From Amaurobius ferox (lineage: Eukaryota; Arthropoda; Arachnida; Araneae; Amaurobiidae), in NCBI GenBank assembly GCA_951213105.1, contig OX578145.1:13274707-13338706 (forward strand): a stretch of 64,000 nucleotides of DNA, written 5' to 3'. Below are positions 11,001-22,495 of this stretch, one piece after another (positions within the stretch are counted from its first letter, which is position 1; each line of letters opens with the position of its first letter). Under the pieces are notes generated by a model that was given only the letters and a program-made list of their open reading frames with translations, was not told where the DNA came from and searched no databases. The translations under genes and the position numbers were made by a program.

Positions 11001-11104
11001 CACACACAGCTTGTTCTGCAGCCATGTCCAGAATTCAAACCTGGCTTTTCTGTTAAGAGAGTGAATCATTATGGGTGGTCATCAAATTTGCCATCTATGT
11101 TCTC

Positions 11105-12010
11105 ACTAAATATTTTTTAAGCATCTATTCTTCAGGTATTTCTATAGATAGAGCTTAGATAATGACTGATATGGATTCAGCATGCAGTTTGAAAGGACGA
11201 AAGGGGAATTTTTTTTTTCCATTTCTACTTTAGATTTTTAGTTTTATTGAAGTATCTATTTTTCAAGATTAGCTAGAAATAGAGTTTAGATGAAAATTGA
11301 TGTAGATTCAGCATCAAATTCTGGAGACGGTAGGGTGGTTCATTAACAACTTTTGTTTTCTGTTTCCTTCCAACTTCCCCTTCAAAAATTTTGCTTGAAA
11401 TCTCTATTTTTCAGGGTTGGCTATTGGTGGAGCTTAGATAATGGCTGATATGGTTTCAGTATTAAATTTTGGAGGGGCGGGGGGTTACATGCCTTACTAA
11501 GGATGCATTTTTACTTCCGTTTCTCGAAATATCTCTTTTGATTTAAAAATATTTACATTTTCCCTGCAACATCTATTTTTCAGAATCGGCTATAGAAAGA
11601 TTCTTAGACATCAACTGATATGGATTTAATATCAAATATAAGAAGGGGGGATTCACTAAGAATTTCAACTTCCTGTTCTTTATTTTTCGGTTAAAATAAT
11701 TTCCTTTAAACATCTATTTCATTTTTCAGAATCGGCTACAAATCAGCTTAGATAACAATTGTAATTGATTTAGCAATACATTCCAGTAGGTTTAGGGGTT
11801 TCACTAAGGATTTACTTTCACTGTTCTAGAAATGTCAGTTCCGATAAAATATTTACATTTTCTTTGCAACTTCTATTTCTCAGTATTAACAATAGATTGT
11901 GTTTAGAGAATGATTAATATGGATTCAGCATTGAATTTCGGAGGGGGTTAACGGGTTGACTGAGGATCTCTACTTCCACTTTTGAAAATGCCACTTCCGG
12001 GGTTTCCGAA
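11105..12010 (+). repeat. Degenerate satellite F, five to six units
   Basis: Repeated blocks begin with a phrase like ATCTATTTTTCAGAATTGGC, then AGAGCTTAGATAATGACTGA, TATGGATTCAGCAT, a G-rich run, CACTAAGGA and ACTTCC. They recur at roughly 150-180 bp. Same family as 5590-5980. Divergence between units is high. Confidence 0.75.
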
Positions 12011-12034
12011 AGTTGTCATGACTGTACTAAAAAA

Positions 12035-12962
12035 TCTGATGTGGGCAACACATGACTTTCCTTATATAACGTAATGAATTTACCACTTTTACAGTAAAAT
12101 AAATAGGTTTTTCTTATAGTAGATACTAATATTCTATCCAAGATATTGAATTTTCGACAATTAGTCGTCATTTCATTGATTTAGCGTCATTTTTATCCAT
12201 TTGCCAAGATTTTCGTTAATTTGTCAACATTTCAAAAAGTCGCCAAGTTGGCGACATTCGCCAAAATTCGTCGCCAAAATCTCGCCAAGCATAATGGACA
12301 AAGAAATAAGTTATTCTTACAGCAGATAAATGAATATTGGCGTTCAAATACAAAAGTATTACTCAAAGTATCTTTTTTCATGAATGGAACGAGCTAGATC
12401 CACGAGAATGATGTCATCCAATATATCGCATGGTATTACTGAAAAGTGAACATGTCTCTCAAGAGGAAATATTTTTTTTTTATTTTATGTGACTTTCAGA
12501 TAATTTTTTTGAAAAATGTGCAATATCTCGAGAACGGTTCATGTTAGCGTTCTAAAATTCATGTCAATCGTTTTCTAATGAAAAATTACATAAGAAATGT
12601 CTATATGCGTAACTTTATTAGTGGTTTTGATTTTTTGACTATTTTTTCCAAATTTCATTTGAAAATTTAGGGGTGTTCTTAACATTCGATTGTGTATAAA
12701 ACAATAGGCTTCCAGTGTTTACGGATTGTGATTTTTGTACCAAATTTGGATCGAATCGGTCCATTCGTTTGTCAGTTATCGTCTTCACAGACTCTCACAC
12801 ACACACATACTTTCACACACACACACACACAGACATCACTTCAAAAATGTTTGATTCGTGATCAGGGATGCTCGAAACGTGCTCTCCTGTCGAAAACTCG
12901 ATTTCGAATTTTCGACCCCGTCACAATACTTTCCTTATACATTATGTATATAAGGAAAGTAA
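12035..12962 (+). mobile_element. Family A element, copy 2, full length
   Basis: Begins TCTGATGTGGGCAACACATG and ends with the palindromic ACTTTCCTTATACAT ... AAGGAAAGTAAT. The internal order is conserved in all A copies: a run of GCCAAGTTGGCGAC-type palindromes (12240-12290), an AT-rich part, GTCAGTTATCGTCT, the (CA)n tract (12799-12832), GATTCGTGATCAGGGATGCT, and an inverted repeat around GAAAACTCGATTTCGAATTT. No coding sequence. The short frame beginning at 12692 crosses the CA tract and is not a gene. Confidence 0.85.
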
Positions 12963-13655
12963 TAGAATTTTCTTATAGTAGATACTAATATTCTCTCCAA
13001 GATATTGAATTTTCAACAATTAGTCGTCATTTTCATTGATTTAGCATCATTTTTATCCATTTGGCGAGATTTTCATTAATTTGGCAACATTTCAAACAAG
13101 TCGCCAAGTTGGCGACATTCCGCCAAATTCGTCGCCAAAATCTCGCCAAGCGTTATGCACTAAGAAAAACGTTATTCTTACAGCAGATAAATGACTATTG
13201 GCGTTCTAATACAAAAGTATTATTCAAAGTATATTTTTTCATGAATGGAACGAGCTAGATCCACGAGAATGATGTCACTTAATTTATCGCATGGTATTAC
13301 ATATGAAAAGTGAACATGTTTCTCAATAGGAATTTTTTTTTTATGTGACTTTTTCATAATTTTTTTGAAAAATGTACAATATCTCGAGAACGGTTCATGC
13401 TAGTGTTCTAAAATTTATGCCAATCGTTTTCTAATGAAAAATTACATAACAAATGTCTATTTGCGTAACTTTATTAGAGGTTTTGATTTTTTAACGATTT
13501 TTTCAAAATTTCATTCGAAAATTTAGGGGGGTTCTGAACATTCGATCACTTATAAAAACAATAGGCTTCCAGTGTTTACGGATTGTGATTTTTGTACCAA
13601 ATTTGGTTCGAATCGGTCCATTCGTTCGTCAGTTATCGTCTCCACAGACTCACTG

Positions 13656-13731
<76 letters not shown>

Positions 13732-13870
13732 ACACACAGACATCACTTCAAAAATGTTTGATTCGTGATCAGGGATGCTTGAAACGTGCTCTCCCGTCGA
13801 AAACTCGAATTCGAATTTTCGACCCCGTCACAATACTTTCCTTATACATTATGTATATAAGGAAAGTAAT
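12963..13870 (+). mobile_element. Family A element, copy 3, directly joined head-to-tail to copy 2
   Basis: Starts immediately after the hairpin end of copy 2, lacks roughly the first 85 bp of the family, and runs to its own hairpin end at 13870. The CA tract is long and interrupted (about 13655-13738). The direct junction hairpin-end to internal 5' part is the pattern expected from tandem or rolling-circle copies. Confidence 0.8.
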
Positions 13871-14029
13871 AAGTGCGCTGAAAAGAATAGAACTTTTTAT
13901 TATTTTCGTTGAAAATGAAGTGTATGTAGTACGAGTAACAGTACCATACTCCGAGTTGGTACCAGTACAATGTACAGTGATGCAAGCATTGTGATCAGTT
14001 ATGTGCTTATTAAATATTGTAGCAGGTCT

Positions 14030-14312
14030 TAGATTATGTTGATAATAGTAACTGGTCTCACATTTGCTCTTTCCGCCGCAATTAATATGAATAATTGTTG
14101 TAATTAATTTAATAAGTAATCTATGTTGTTAATAAATGATATTATTTTAAAGATAACAATGGTGCAAATAATTGAGTAGCATTATGTTAATTAATATTCT
14201 TTTACAGAACTGGCAATGAAGATAATAAGGTGGTTTAACGCGGTATTTCATGTCACAACGCAATATGTAATAATGTTCCACGATGTATGATAATTACCGC
14301 CATGTGATAAGA
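14030..14312 (+). repeat. Dispersed repeat E, copy 1
   Basis: Shares blocks with 49040-49335: ACTGGTCTCACAT, TATGTTGTTAATAAATG, TTAATTAATATTC then TTTACAG, and a GCCATGT block near the end. It sits between two family A copies. It may be a degenerate LTR or another non-autonomous element; no motif decides this. Confidence 0.55.
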
Positions 14313-14324
14313 TTAATTAAAAAA

Positions 14325-15092
14325 TCTGATGTGGGCAACACATGACTTTCCTTATAAAATGCAATGAATTTACTATTTTTACAGTAAAAAAATAGGTTTT
14401 TCTTATAGTAGATACTTATATTCTTTCCAAGATATAGAATTTTCGGCAATTAGTCGTCATTTTCATTGATTTAGCGTCATTTTAATCCATTTGGCGAGAT
14501 TTTCGTTAATTTGACAACATTTTAAAAAGTCGCCAAGTTGACGACATTCCGCCAAATTCGTCGCCAAAATCTCGCCAAGCTTTAGTGACGGAGAAATAAG
14601 TTATTCTTATAGCAGATAAATGACTATTGGCGTTCAAATACAAAAGTATTGCTTGAAGTATATTTTCTCATGAATGGAACGAGCTAGAACCACGAGAATG
14701 ATGTCACCTAATTTATCGCATGGTATTACATATGAAAAGAGAAATTGTTTCTCAATAGGAAATACATTTTTTTTTATTTTATATGACTTTTTGATAATTT
14801 TTTTGAAAAATGTGCAATATCTCGAGAACGCTTCATGTTAGCGTTCTAAAATTTATGTTAATCGTTTTCTAATGAAAAATTACATAAGAAATGTCTATTT
14901 GCGCAACTTTATTAGCGGTTTTGATTTTTTGACAATTTTTTCAAAATTTCACTCGAAAATTTAGGAGGGTTCTGAACATTCGATTACGTTTAAAAACAAT
15001 AGGCTTCCAGTGTTTATGGATTGTGATTTTTGTACCGAATTTCGTTCGAATCGGTCCATTCGTTCGTCAATTATCGTCTCCACAGACTCCCT

Positions 15093-15128
<36 letters not shown>

Positions 15129-15205
15129 TCACTTCAAAAATGTTTGATTAGTGATCAGGGATGCTTGAAACGTGCTCTCCCGTCGAAAATTCGAATTCGA
15201 GTTTT
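14325..15205 (+). mobile_element. Family A element, copy 4, 3'-truncated
   Basis: Full 5' end TCTGATGTGGGCAACACATG, CA tract at about 15092-15125, and ends within the TCGAATTCGAGTTTT inverted repeat without the terminal hairpin. It is joined directly to an inverted partial A copy. Confidence 0.8.
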
Positions 15206-15472
15206 ATTGTACATTTTTCAAAAAAAATATCAAAAAGTCATATAAAATAAAAAAAAATTCCTATTGATAAACATGTTCACTTTTCATATGTAATACCATG
15301 CGATAAATTGGGTGACATCATTCTCGTGGATCTAGCTCGTTCCATTCATGAAAAAATATACTCTGAGTAACACTTTTGTATTTGGACGCCAATAGTCATT
15401 TATCGGCTGTAAGAATAACTTATTTCTTAGTGCATAACGCTTGGCGAGATTTTGGCGACGAATTTGACAAAT
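15206..15472 (-). mobile_element. Family A fragment, inverted, joined to copy 4
   Basis: Reverse-strand internal A sequence, from the ATTGTACATTTTTCAAAAAA part to the GGCGAGATTTTGGCGACGAA part. It lacks both family ends. The junction lies inside a 3' part of A on one side and a middle part on the other, so it arose by rearrangement or inversion and not by a simple second insertion. Confidence 0.75.
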
Positions 15473-16785
15473 TTTTCCACTAATGGGAGGGGGAGATTAC
15501 TAGTTTGCACCCCCAACTTTAATTATGATGAACTAGAGATTTTAATTATTTTTATTTTTATAAAACTTAATTCTCTTAATATATTCTAACTATGTAGCAA
15601 CTTTCTAAAATACTTGATAAATAAATATATTTTAACACTTTTAGCAATAACAATAACTTCAATAAATATGTGAGAAGTAAAGAAGCATGCTAAGCTTTAT
15701 TAATTTCCGTCAGAAAGCGACTTTTTTTTAAAGGCGGTGCGAAGAAGCGACTAGCACTTCACTTTTAATTTCCCTCGGGGCCGTAATAATGCACCTATCT
15801 GGGTAAATAAAACGCCGTTAAATGGGAAATTGGGGAAAACTTCCATGGATATATTAATTCTTTTTTTTTTTAAATAAATTCTGGAAAATATTCAGAAATT
15901 TACTTTTGTGTAGCGCATATAATTAGCATATTCAAGGGTGGAAAAATTTCATTAATAGTTTTAGATTATCAGAAACACAAAATATGTTAAAACTATATGT
16001 TTCGTTAGATTAACACGTTCGATAATAAAATTTTGTATATACACTAATGATATTAAAAATTTTAGTATATTAAAAGTAGTAATTTTGTAAACGTCAAATG
16101 ATGCATGATGACAACGATAAAATTTGCCAAAAGCAACAAAAACAGCTTAATTAGGACCGATGAAGTCAACTTCATAAGAATAGAAAACGTCATTTATTAA
16201 AGATATAGCAAAGATCAACTTTGTAGATTTAAACTCGAATTTTTCCATACATTCATATTACCTGATTTTTAACTACATATGGTATTTTTTTATTTCACAC
16301 ATGTGTCATGCTTCATTATTTCACATATGTCAATCACATTTAATTTAACAGTTAAAACTCTCAGAAAGGCAGCGCGTGATTTCCCCTACAGAATCAAGTT
16401 TATTTTAATGGTGTTAAATTAACATATATTCCATGATTATAAAAACCTATTTAATTGCAATGGCCAATGGAGAAATTCTAATTTTATGGCAGTTAGAGTA
16501 TGGTAGTATGGTAGTTATATCCAATTTTATGGAAGCTATAGTATGGTAGATATATCCAATTTTATGGAAGCTATAGTATTGTAGTATGGGAGTTATATCC
16601 AATTTTATGGCAAGTTTTATGGCAGTTATTTTTTAGTTGTGGTGCTTGTGATGAAGGGGGACTATAGGAGCTGACACATTTGTAGTATAGTTAAATAATT
16701 GACCTAATAATAGTTTATTTTACATATAAAAATATACAAAAAACATAGTAAATACAATACACCAATTTGTATATCTTTGTATATA
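15473..16785. other. Unannotated AT-rich stretch with a short tandem repeat
   Basis: No gene recognised. At about 16490-16620 an approximately 50-bp unit with TATCCAATTTTATGG and TATAGTATGGTAG recurs about three times. Confidence 0.6.
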
Positions 16786-17697
16786 CAGGGTGCCCCAAAA
16801 AGATTGAAAAGCGCTTTAATTATTTTCCTGTTGGAGATAAGTGGGCAATATAAATTACAAAAATGTTGAAAGTAAGATAGGAAATAAGACTACGTTAATG
16901 AAATAGTCCTCCTATTCATTTTCAAAAAGTTACACTTTTTAAATTTTTATACGACCGCCTTAGACAAATTTAGTCAATCAGAAATTTTTTATTTTTAATG
17001 CAAAAAGATCCTTAAAAAACCGCATATCTGTATCTTTAAATCAATTGAATTATGATAAAGGAAAAAATCTAACTTTTACCATTTTTTCAAACCATGTGAA
17101 AGGTTGTTTCATCAGTGAAAATAGGGATCATAGGGGATCATCAAGGAAAATAGGGATAAAAAATACGTTAATATGTGTTAAATTTTTTTTATCACAAATG
17201 CATCTAAATAAAGCATTACACAGATAGAGATCATATAAAGCAGTGATACACACTTCGGGGTTGTGTATCCTATGTATTATCATCCAGTTTTATCTTTTTT
17301 GTGATATGCCACAAATTTACATTTCTAATTTGATATAGGGTCCCCATTCACAATGTTCAATTTTCAATTAAATATAATCGTTCAATTTTCAATTAAATAT
17401 AACTCGTTCAATTTTCAATTAAATATAACTCGTTCAATTTTAAAGATACAGATATGCGGGTTTTTCTAATAATCTTGTTGTATTAAAAATAAATAAATTC
17501 TAATTGACCAAATTTGTCTAAGGGGATTGTATAAAAATTTAAAAGGTGTAACTTTTTGAAAATGAATGGGAGGACTATTTCATTAACATAGCCTTATTTC
17601 CTACCTTACTTTCAACATTTTTGCAATTTATATAGCCCACGCGTATCTTCAACAGGAAAATAATTAAAGCGCGTTTCAATCTTTTTGGGACACCCTG
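16786..17697. mobile_element. Mariner-type MITE with very long inverted repeats, copy 1
   Basis: The ends are CAGGGTGCCCCAAAAAGATT and its inverted match AATCTTTTTGGGACACCCTG, flanked by TA on both sides (16784-16785 and 17698-17699). The inverted similarity continues for about 270 bp inward on each side (including GGAAATAAGACTACGTTAAT type and GACAAATTT type blocks), so the element can fold into a large hairpin. There is no transposase. The centre holds a 26-bp tandem repeat (CGTTCAATTTTCAATTAAAT unit, about 17345-17440). A second copy is at 25136. The TA target and CAGGGTG end fit the Tc1/mariner superfamily. Confidence 0.85.
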
Positions 17698-17699
17698 TA

Positions 17700-18005
17700 T
17701 GCTTCTGTGTCTTTTTCCCGGCTGAGTCACTGCAGTCATTTAAAACCAAGGGTCTCAACGGGGCCCTAAGGAACCGGGGATTATATTTTGGGGGCTGCGA
17801 ATAAATTATTGAGTCCATGGGAGCTTCTGAATGGGGTTCAAAAATTCACTTTTGAAATATCATATTGAAGTATTAGAAAGGACGCAGTGTTAAAATAATT
17901 TCGTTCTTTCTTGAACAACGTTTACCCCATACTTGACAAGTCGCAGTTGAAAGGAATTAGTCACATATTACGCATTTTACACATACACATACTCCCCCCC
18001 ACACG
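17700..18005. other. Unannotated stretch between MITE and microsatellite
   Basis: No gene or recognised repeat seen. Confidence 0.5.
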
Positions 18006-18044
<39 letters not shown>

Positions 18045-18185
18045 GTATATATATATATATGTATATATATGTATATATATATATATGTATGTATATATAT
18101 ATATATATGTATGTATATATATATATATATATGTATGTATATATATATATATATGTATGTATATATATATATATATATATGTATG

Positions 18186-18246
<61 letters not shown>

Positions 18247-18263
18247 ATATATATATATATATG

Positions 18264-18342
<79 letters not shown>

Positions 18343-18345
18343 ACA
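18006..18345. repeat. TA/TATG microsatellite, about 340 bp
   Basis: An almost pure alternating purine-pyrimidine tract of AT dinucleotides with spaced GTATG interruptions. Reading frames of alternating I and Y in several frames are artefacts of this tract. It directly abuts the coding remnant of a PLE-type reverse transcriptase. Confidence 0.95.
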
Positions 18346-19508
18346 AAATGATTTTGTCATTACATATGTTGATAAAGCAAGTGGTAACTACTCAATTATT
18401 TGTAAATATTATTATAAAAAATACCCTTCAGTCACACTTACTTAATAATCAAATCTATAATTTACATAAAACTAACCTTAAAATCTTATACAATAGAATA
18501 TCAGTCAAATATAAGCAAATCCATCTAAAAAATAGTTGTAATAACATTCCATATATTGTTTTCGTACCCAAGTTTCATAAATCCCCTGTTGCTTTTCGAA
18601 CCATTACCAGTGGGCATAATTCTTACATTACTAATGCTGGAAAATTATTATTAAAGATATTACATGAAGTATCCTTGTCAGATGAAATCTCAAATAATTG
18701 TCATATTGTAAAAAACAGTCTTGAATTAGTTAAGAAATTGAAAACTCTTACTAATATTCATAGTATTTATACCTTTGACTTCAAAGATTTGTTTAATAAT
18801 ATAAATATAGATGATCTGTATAGAATTATTTTAGGAATTTTTGAAAAATATAATATCAACCTAAAATATTCTAATTTTCTTTTTAAAAAATTACTTAACT
18901 TCACTCTTTATGAGAACTATATTCAACATGGTGGTACTTTTTTTAAACAACAGGTTGGTATCCCACAAGGAGGGTGTGCCTCATCATTGTTAGCTAATCT
19001 GTATTTATTCTTCTATGAAAAAAACATTAATCCAAGCTTGCATAATATGCACATGTTTAGATATTTAGATGACATTTTATGTGTATCCCCAAATAATAAT
19101 ATCCCTATAGTATTAAACTTTTATCCAAAAAATTTACAATTAAATGCAAGTAATAATGACACAAATGTTGCAAACTTTTTAGATTTAAATTTAAATTTAC
19201 AAAATTGTAATATGGTTATAAACTTGTATGATAAAAGACAGGATTTTAAATTTAATACATCAAAAATTCAACATTTTGACTCTTGTTTGCATATATCTGT
19301 ATTTAGAAATATTATAATAAACCAGGCTCTTAGAATCAATAAAATGTGTGATGAATATTATAAATTAGCGCATTTTTTGGAATTATTGAGTACAGCGACT
19401 AATAATGCATATCCCCCCAAGATTGTTATTAAAATTATCAATTCAGTGTATCAACTTTCACTCGATAACATCCTAGAAAACATTCCCAATTATAGTGACT
19501 AACATACA

Positions 19509-19511
<3 letters not shown>
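18346..19511 (+). pseudogene. Penelope-type reverse transcriptase, 5'-truncated, one frameshift
   Basis: Frame one (to about 18440) reads [16 protein letters not shown], resembling the DKG-type motif ahead of the PLE reverse transcriptase. The rest, to 19502, is in another frame. Visible motifs in order: [15 protein letters not shown], the A motif [11 protein letters not shown], the B motif [18 protein letters not shown], the catalytic C motif FRYLDDIL (YxDD), and FLDLNLNL. The protein ends NIPNYSD with no C-terminal GIY-YIG. The core is uninterrupted except for the frameshift near 18440, so it is rather young. The long reading frame that begins inside the TA tract should start no earlier than about 18346. 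The assignment is to PLE; a permuted (N-terminal endonuclease) subtype is possible, but the 5' part is lost. Confidence 0.8.

Positions 19512-19562
<51 letters not shown>
19512..19562 (+). repeat. Poly-A run of 51 bases after the reverse transcriptase
   Basis: An A51 tract starting nine bases after the stop codon of the reverse transcriptase. It fits a retroelement 3' tail. Nothing resembling a 3' UTR lies between. Confidence 0.85.
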
Positions 19563-19564
<2 letters not shown>

Positions 19565-21285
19565 ATATATAATTATTTATTAATTATATAAATAAATAAA
19601 AATGCAAAATAATAAACTAAGTCAAAAACATTAGAAAAATCAAAAATCGGAAAATAAGATGCATTAACATTAATGTTTTGAATTTTATTTTCGCAAAAAA
19701 ATGTAACTTTTATCAGTATTGAAACTACGTTTTGAGCGCCCTTATAATGGTGTATAGTGGCATTCTCGTTTATCCAGTTTTCCTCTGAATTACTTGTTTA
19801 GTAAGAATTTTAGCCTTTGATTCATATTCATATTCAGGATTGCATATTTGGGAAGTTAATATTCTGAATTGCTTGTCCGGTTTCCAGCTTAGACTCACTG
19901 GACGGGTCTGGGAGTATTACCGTGAACGTTCGTACTGCCTCCCTGGTAGAATTTCGACTTGTTCATTCCGGTGCTTCTAGATTAAGCTGTTGAGGTTGAT
20001 CACGATACACGTGGTGGAAGAAGAAGGGTTTATGCCGCATGGTAATACACATTTTCTTAATGTATCCTATTTTCATTTTTTCAATTTTTGTTGCCTGTAG
20101 TCTGAGTTTAAGCATTTATAGTGATGTGCTATTGCTTAATCTGAAACAGGCATTTGTTTGGGTTAATTAGAATTAAATACTCAGACCTGAAGATGAATTT
20201 AGTTCTGATTAATCATCGAATTTGGGACGGTGCTGTTCTTTTCTCTTATCGGCATTGTGGCTGTGAATTTGCTTCTATGGTGATGTTAATATTACTTGAA
20301 TTGTTTTTATATATATATATATTTTTTTTTAATTTTATTTTTGCATAATTCTTATTATTACATATTTCAAATATATATATATATATATATATATATAATT
20401 GAAGAATTTTTATTTTACTTGTATTATATATACCTGAGATAAATCATTAATAGAAATGTTCTGTATAGTATAAGTGAAAGGAAGATGGACTGAAATGTAA
20501 ATATGACAGCAAAAATACTATACGACAAGCCATTGAATATTTTAAAAAACATGATAAGAAAACATTATAAATAAAACAGGTACTAAATTGGTATAATATA
20601 CTCCTTTTTTCCTGTTCCATATAAAAGATAAGGAATGGAATAAGAATTACATGTGGTAAAAAGGGGTGAATAAATTTTTGTACAACACATTAATATGAAA
20701 GTATTGATATAAATCATATATGTAATGCAGCTACATAAGGTTCTAATTCCCTTGTTCCCTGCATACATGGTGTAAATGCAAGAAATGTGTTTAAAGATGA
20801 AAAGTTGCAAAACAGAAACATTGTTTTGTACGATGAACTATGTCTTTTCTAGCTCCCAATTTTTTTTTTAAATTGAATAAATTGAATAAATTGATTAAAG
20901 TGAAAAGCATTTCCGAAATCATGTACGTTATCAAGGGCCATACATGTTTCGTTAATGTGGATTCTGCGTTTCTCTGTGCATTACTGTAAATTGTATTACA
21001 GAAATAATGCACATGGGCCGACGTAGAAGAAAATACAAATTGGATCATATATATAAGAAATCAAATATAATAATCAAATATACCAGCGTGTGGCTAAATA
21101 TTTATAGGAGAATATAATGTAATGTAAAGGTATAAAATTATAATAATATAAATGTATTTACCCCTTGCTCTGCTTAGCTGTGTAGATTACATGATACTGA
21201 ATAAGCATTTTTACTCAATACAGGTTACAGTTAATTCTATATACTAAGGTTTCAACTGTTGGAAGTGAAACACGGAGATGAAAAA
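19563..21285. other. Unannotated AT-rich stretch with TA microsatellites
   Basis: Short TA tracts at about 20309-20322 and 20374-20396. No gene recognised. The region between the two oppositely oriented PLE-type reverse transcriptases shows no obvious terminal repeat. Confidence 0.5.
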
Positions 21286-22495
21286 TTATTTAAAGTTGTT
21301 TAAGAATGATCTGTCAATATATTGCTGTAATTGTAGCAAGGTGTTGAATTTAAAATTAAAATGTGTTTTAATAAAAGAAAAAATAAGGTTTGGCGGGTAT
21401 GTATTTTGGATAGTGGTGTTTATGAAATTAAAAAGATGTTCTTTGTAGTAACAAGGTGTACTAAACATTTTTACTCTTAATAACTAGTTATTAATAATAT
21501 TTTGATATACTGATTTTGAAAGATAGGATGAATAATGTCTATATTTGTTTACTTTGAAGTTATAAGTTTCTGTTTTGTCGTATATTTTAAATTTCAATGT
21601 GTCTGCATTTTGAATTTTTAAACTAACTTCTAGGTAATTGATCCAGTTCGATGCATATACATTTTCAATTAGTTGCAGATTTGGTGGATAAAAATTAAAG
21701 TTTAATATAGGCGCTTCATTAGCAATTCCAATAATAATTAGGTCATCAATAAATCTGTGCATGATATGCTTGTTGAAAGGATATTGAATTTCGTAAAAAT
21801 GTAGATAAAGTTTGACCAGTATTGTAGATTAGATTCCCCTCTGCGGTATTCCCTTATTTAATTTGTATATGCAATTTCCTTGAGATATATACTGTTTGAA
21901 CAGAATGAATTTTAATAATGTTTTGAATTTTGGAAAAGAGATGTCTTTTGAATGAGTAAATTATTCATATAAATTTATTATGACTTTATGTAAATCATTA
22001 ATATCAATGTCTTTTCAAAGAGGTCTTTGAAATCAAAAGTTTTAATATCATGTATGTAAGGTAGTTGTTTTAGGTGATTAATCAGTTCTAAACTATTTTT
22101 GATTATATGTGTTTGCTGTGTAGCGAAATGGTCATACATTTGATTTAGTATAATTAGAAGTTGTTTGTCAGCAGCATTGGTGCATGAATTAAATCCTATA
22201 GTAACAGTTCTAAAAGAAATTGGTGATTTATGGAATTTAGGTATGAGTATAAGGTAAGGAAAATTAAGATTGTGTTTTTGTTTAAGAAGTTTGTTGTAAG
22301 CAATGATTTGTTTACTTATTATAGTGATATTAGAGGAGTTAATGAAATTGAGGTATGAAGTTGCATTTTGAGTTCGTTCAAATAATTTTTTTTTTAATAA
22401 TATGCATAATTACTTGATGCCTTATCAGCATAAGTGATTACAAATTTAGTCTTTCTATAAAAACTTCTGAAATCTCTCTGTAGAAATTTCATAAT
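21286..22495 (-). pseudogene. Second Penelope-type reverse transcriptase, reverse strand, decayed
   Basis: Read on the minus strand, the order matches the 18346 element: KFVITYADKAS near 22450-22420, PKFHKSPISFRTV near 22240, KTFDFKDLF near 22040, GIPQ followed by a broken B motif near 21850, RFIDDLIIIG (the catalytic motif with F for Y) near 21755, FNFYPPNLQL, NYLEVSLKI, and a C-terminus with YPPNLIFSFI. Several stops and frameshifts split it. It is clearly older than the plus-strand copy and belongs to a related but distinct lineage. Confidence 0.75.

Noticed and set aside
13572..13994. A 140-codon frame with a histidine-threonine repeat and similar frames at 43348, 47658 and 56891
   Set aside because: The shared N-terminal part arises because all lie in the same place in family A copies; the HT run is the CA tract. 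Frame and length differ between copies.
18033..18345. Long open frames of alternating isoleucine and tyrosine on both strands
   Set aside because: They are translations of a TA/TATG microsatellite, open in several frames at once.
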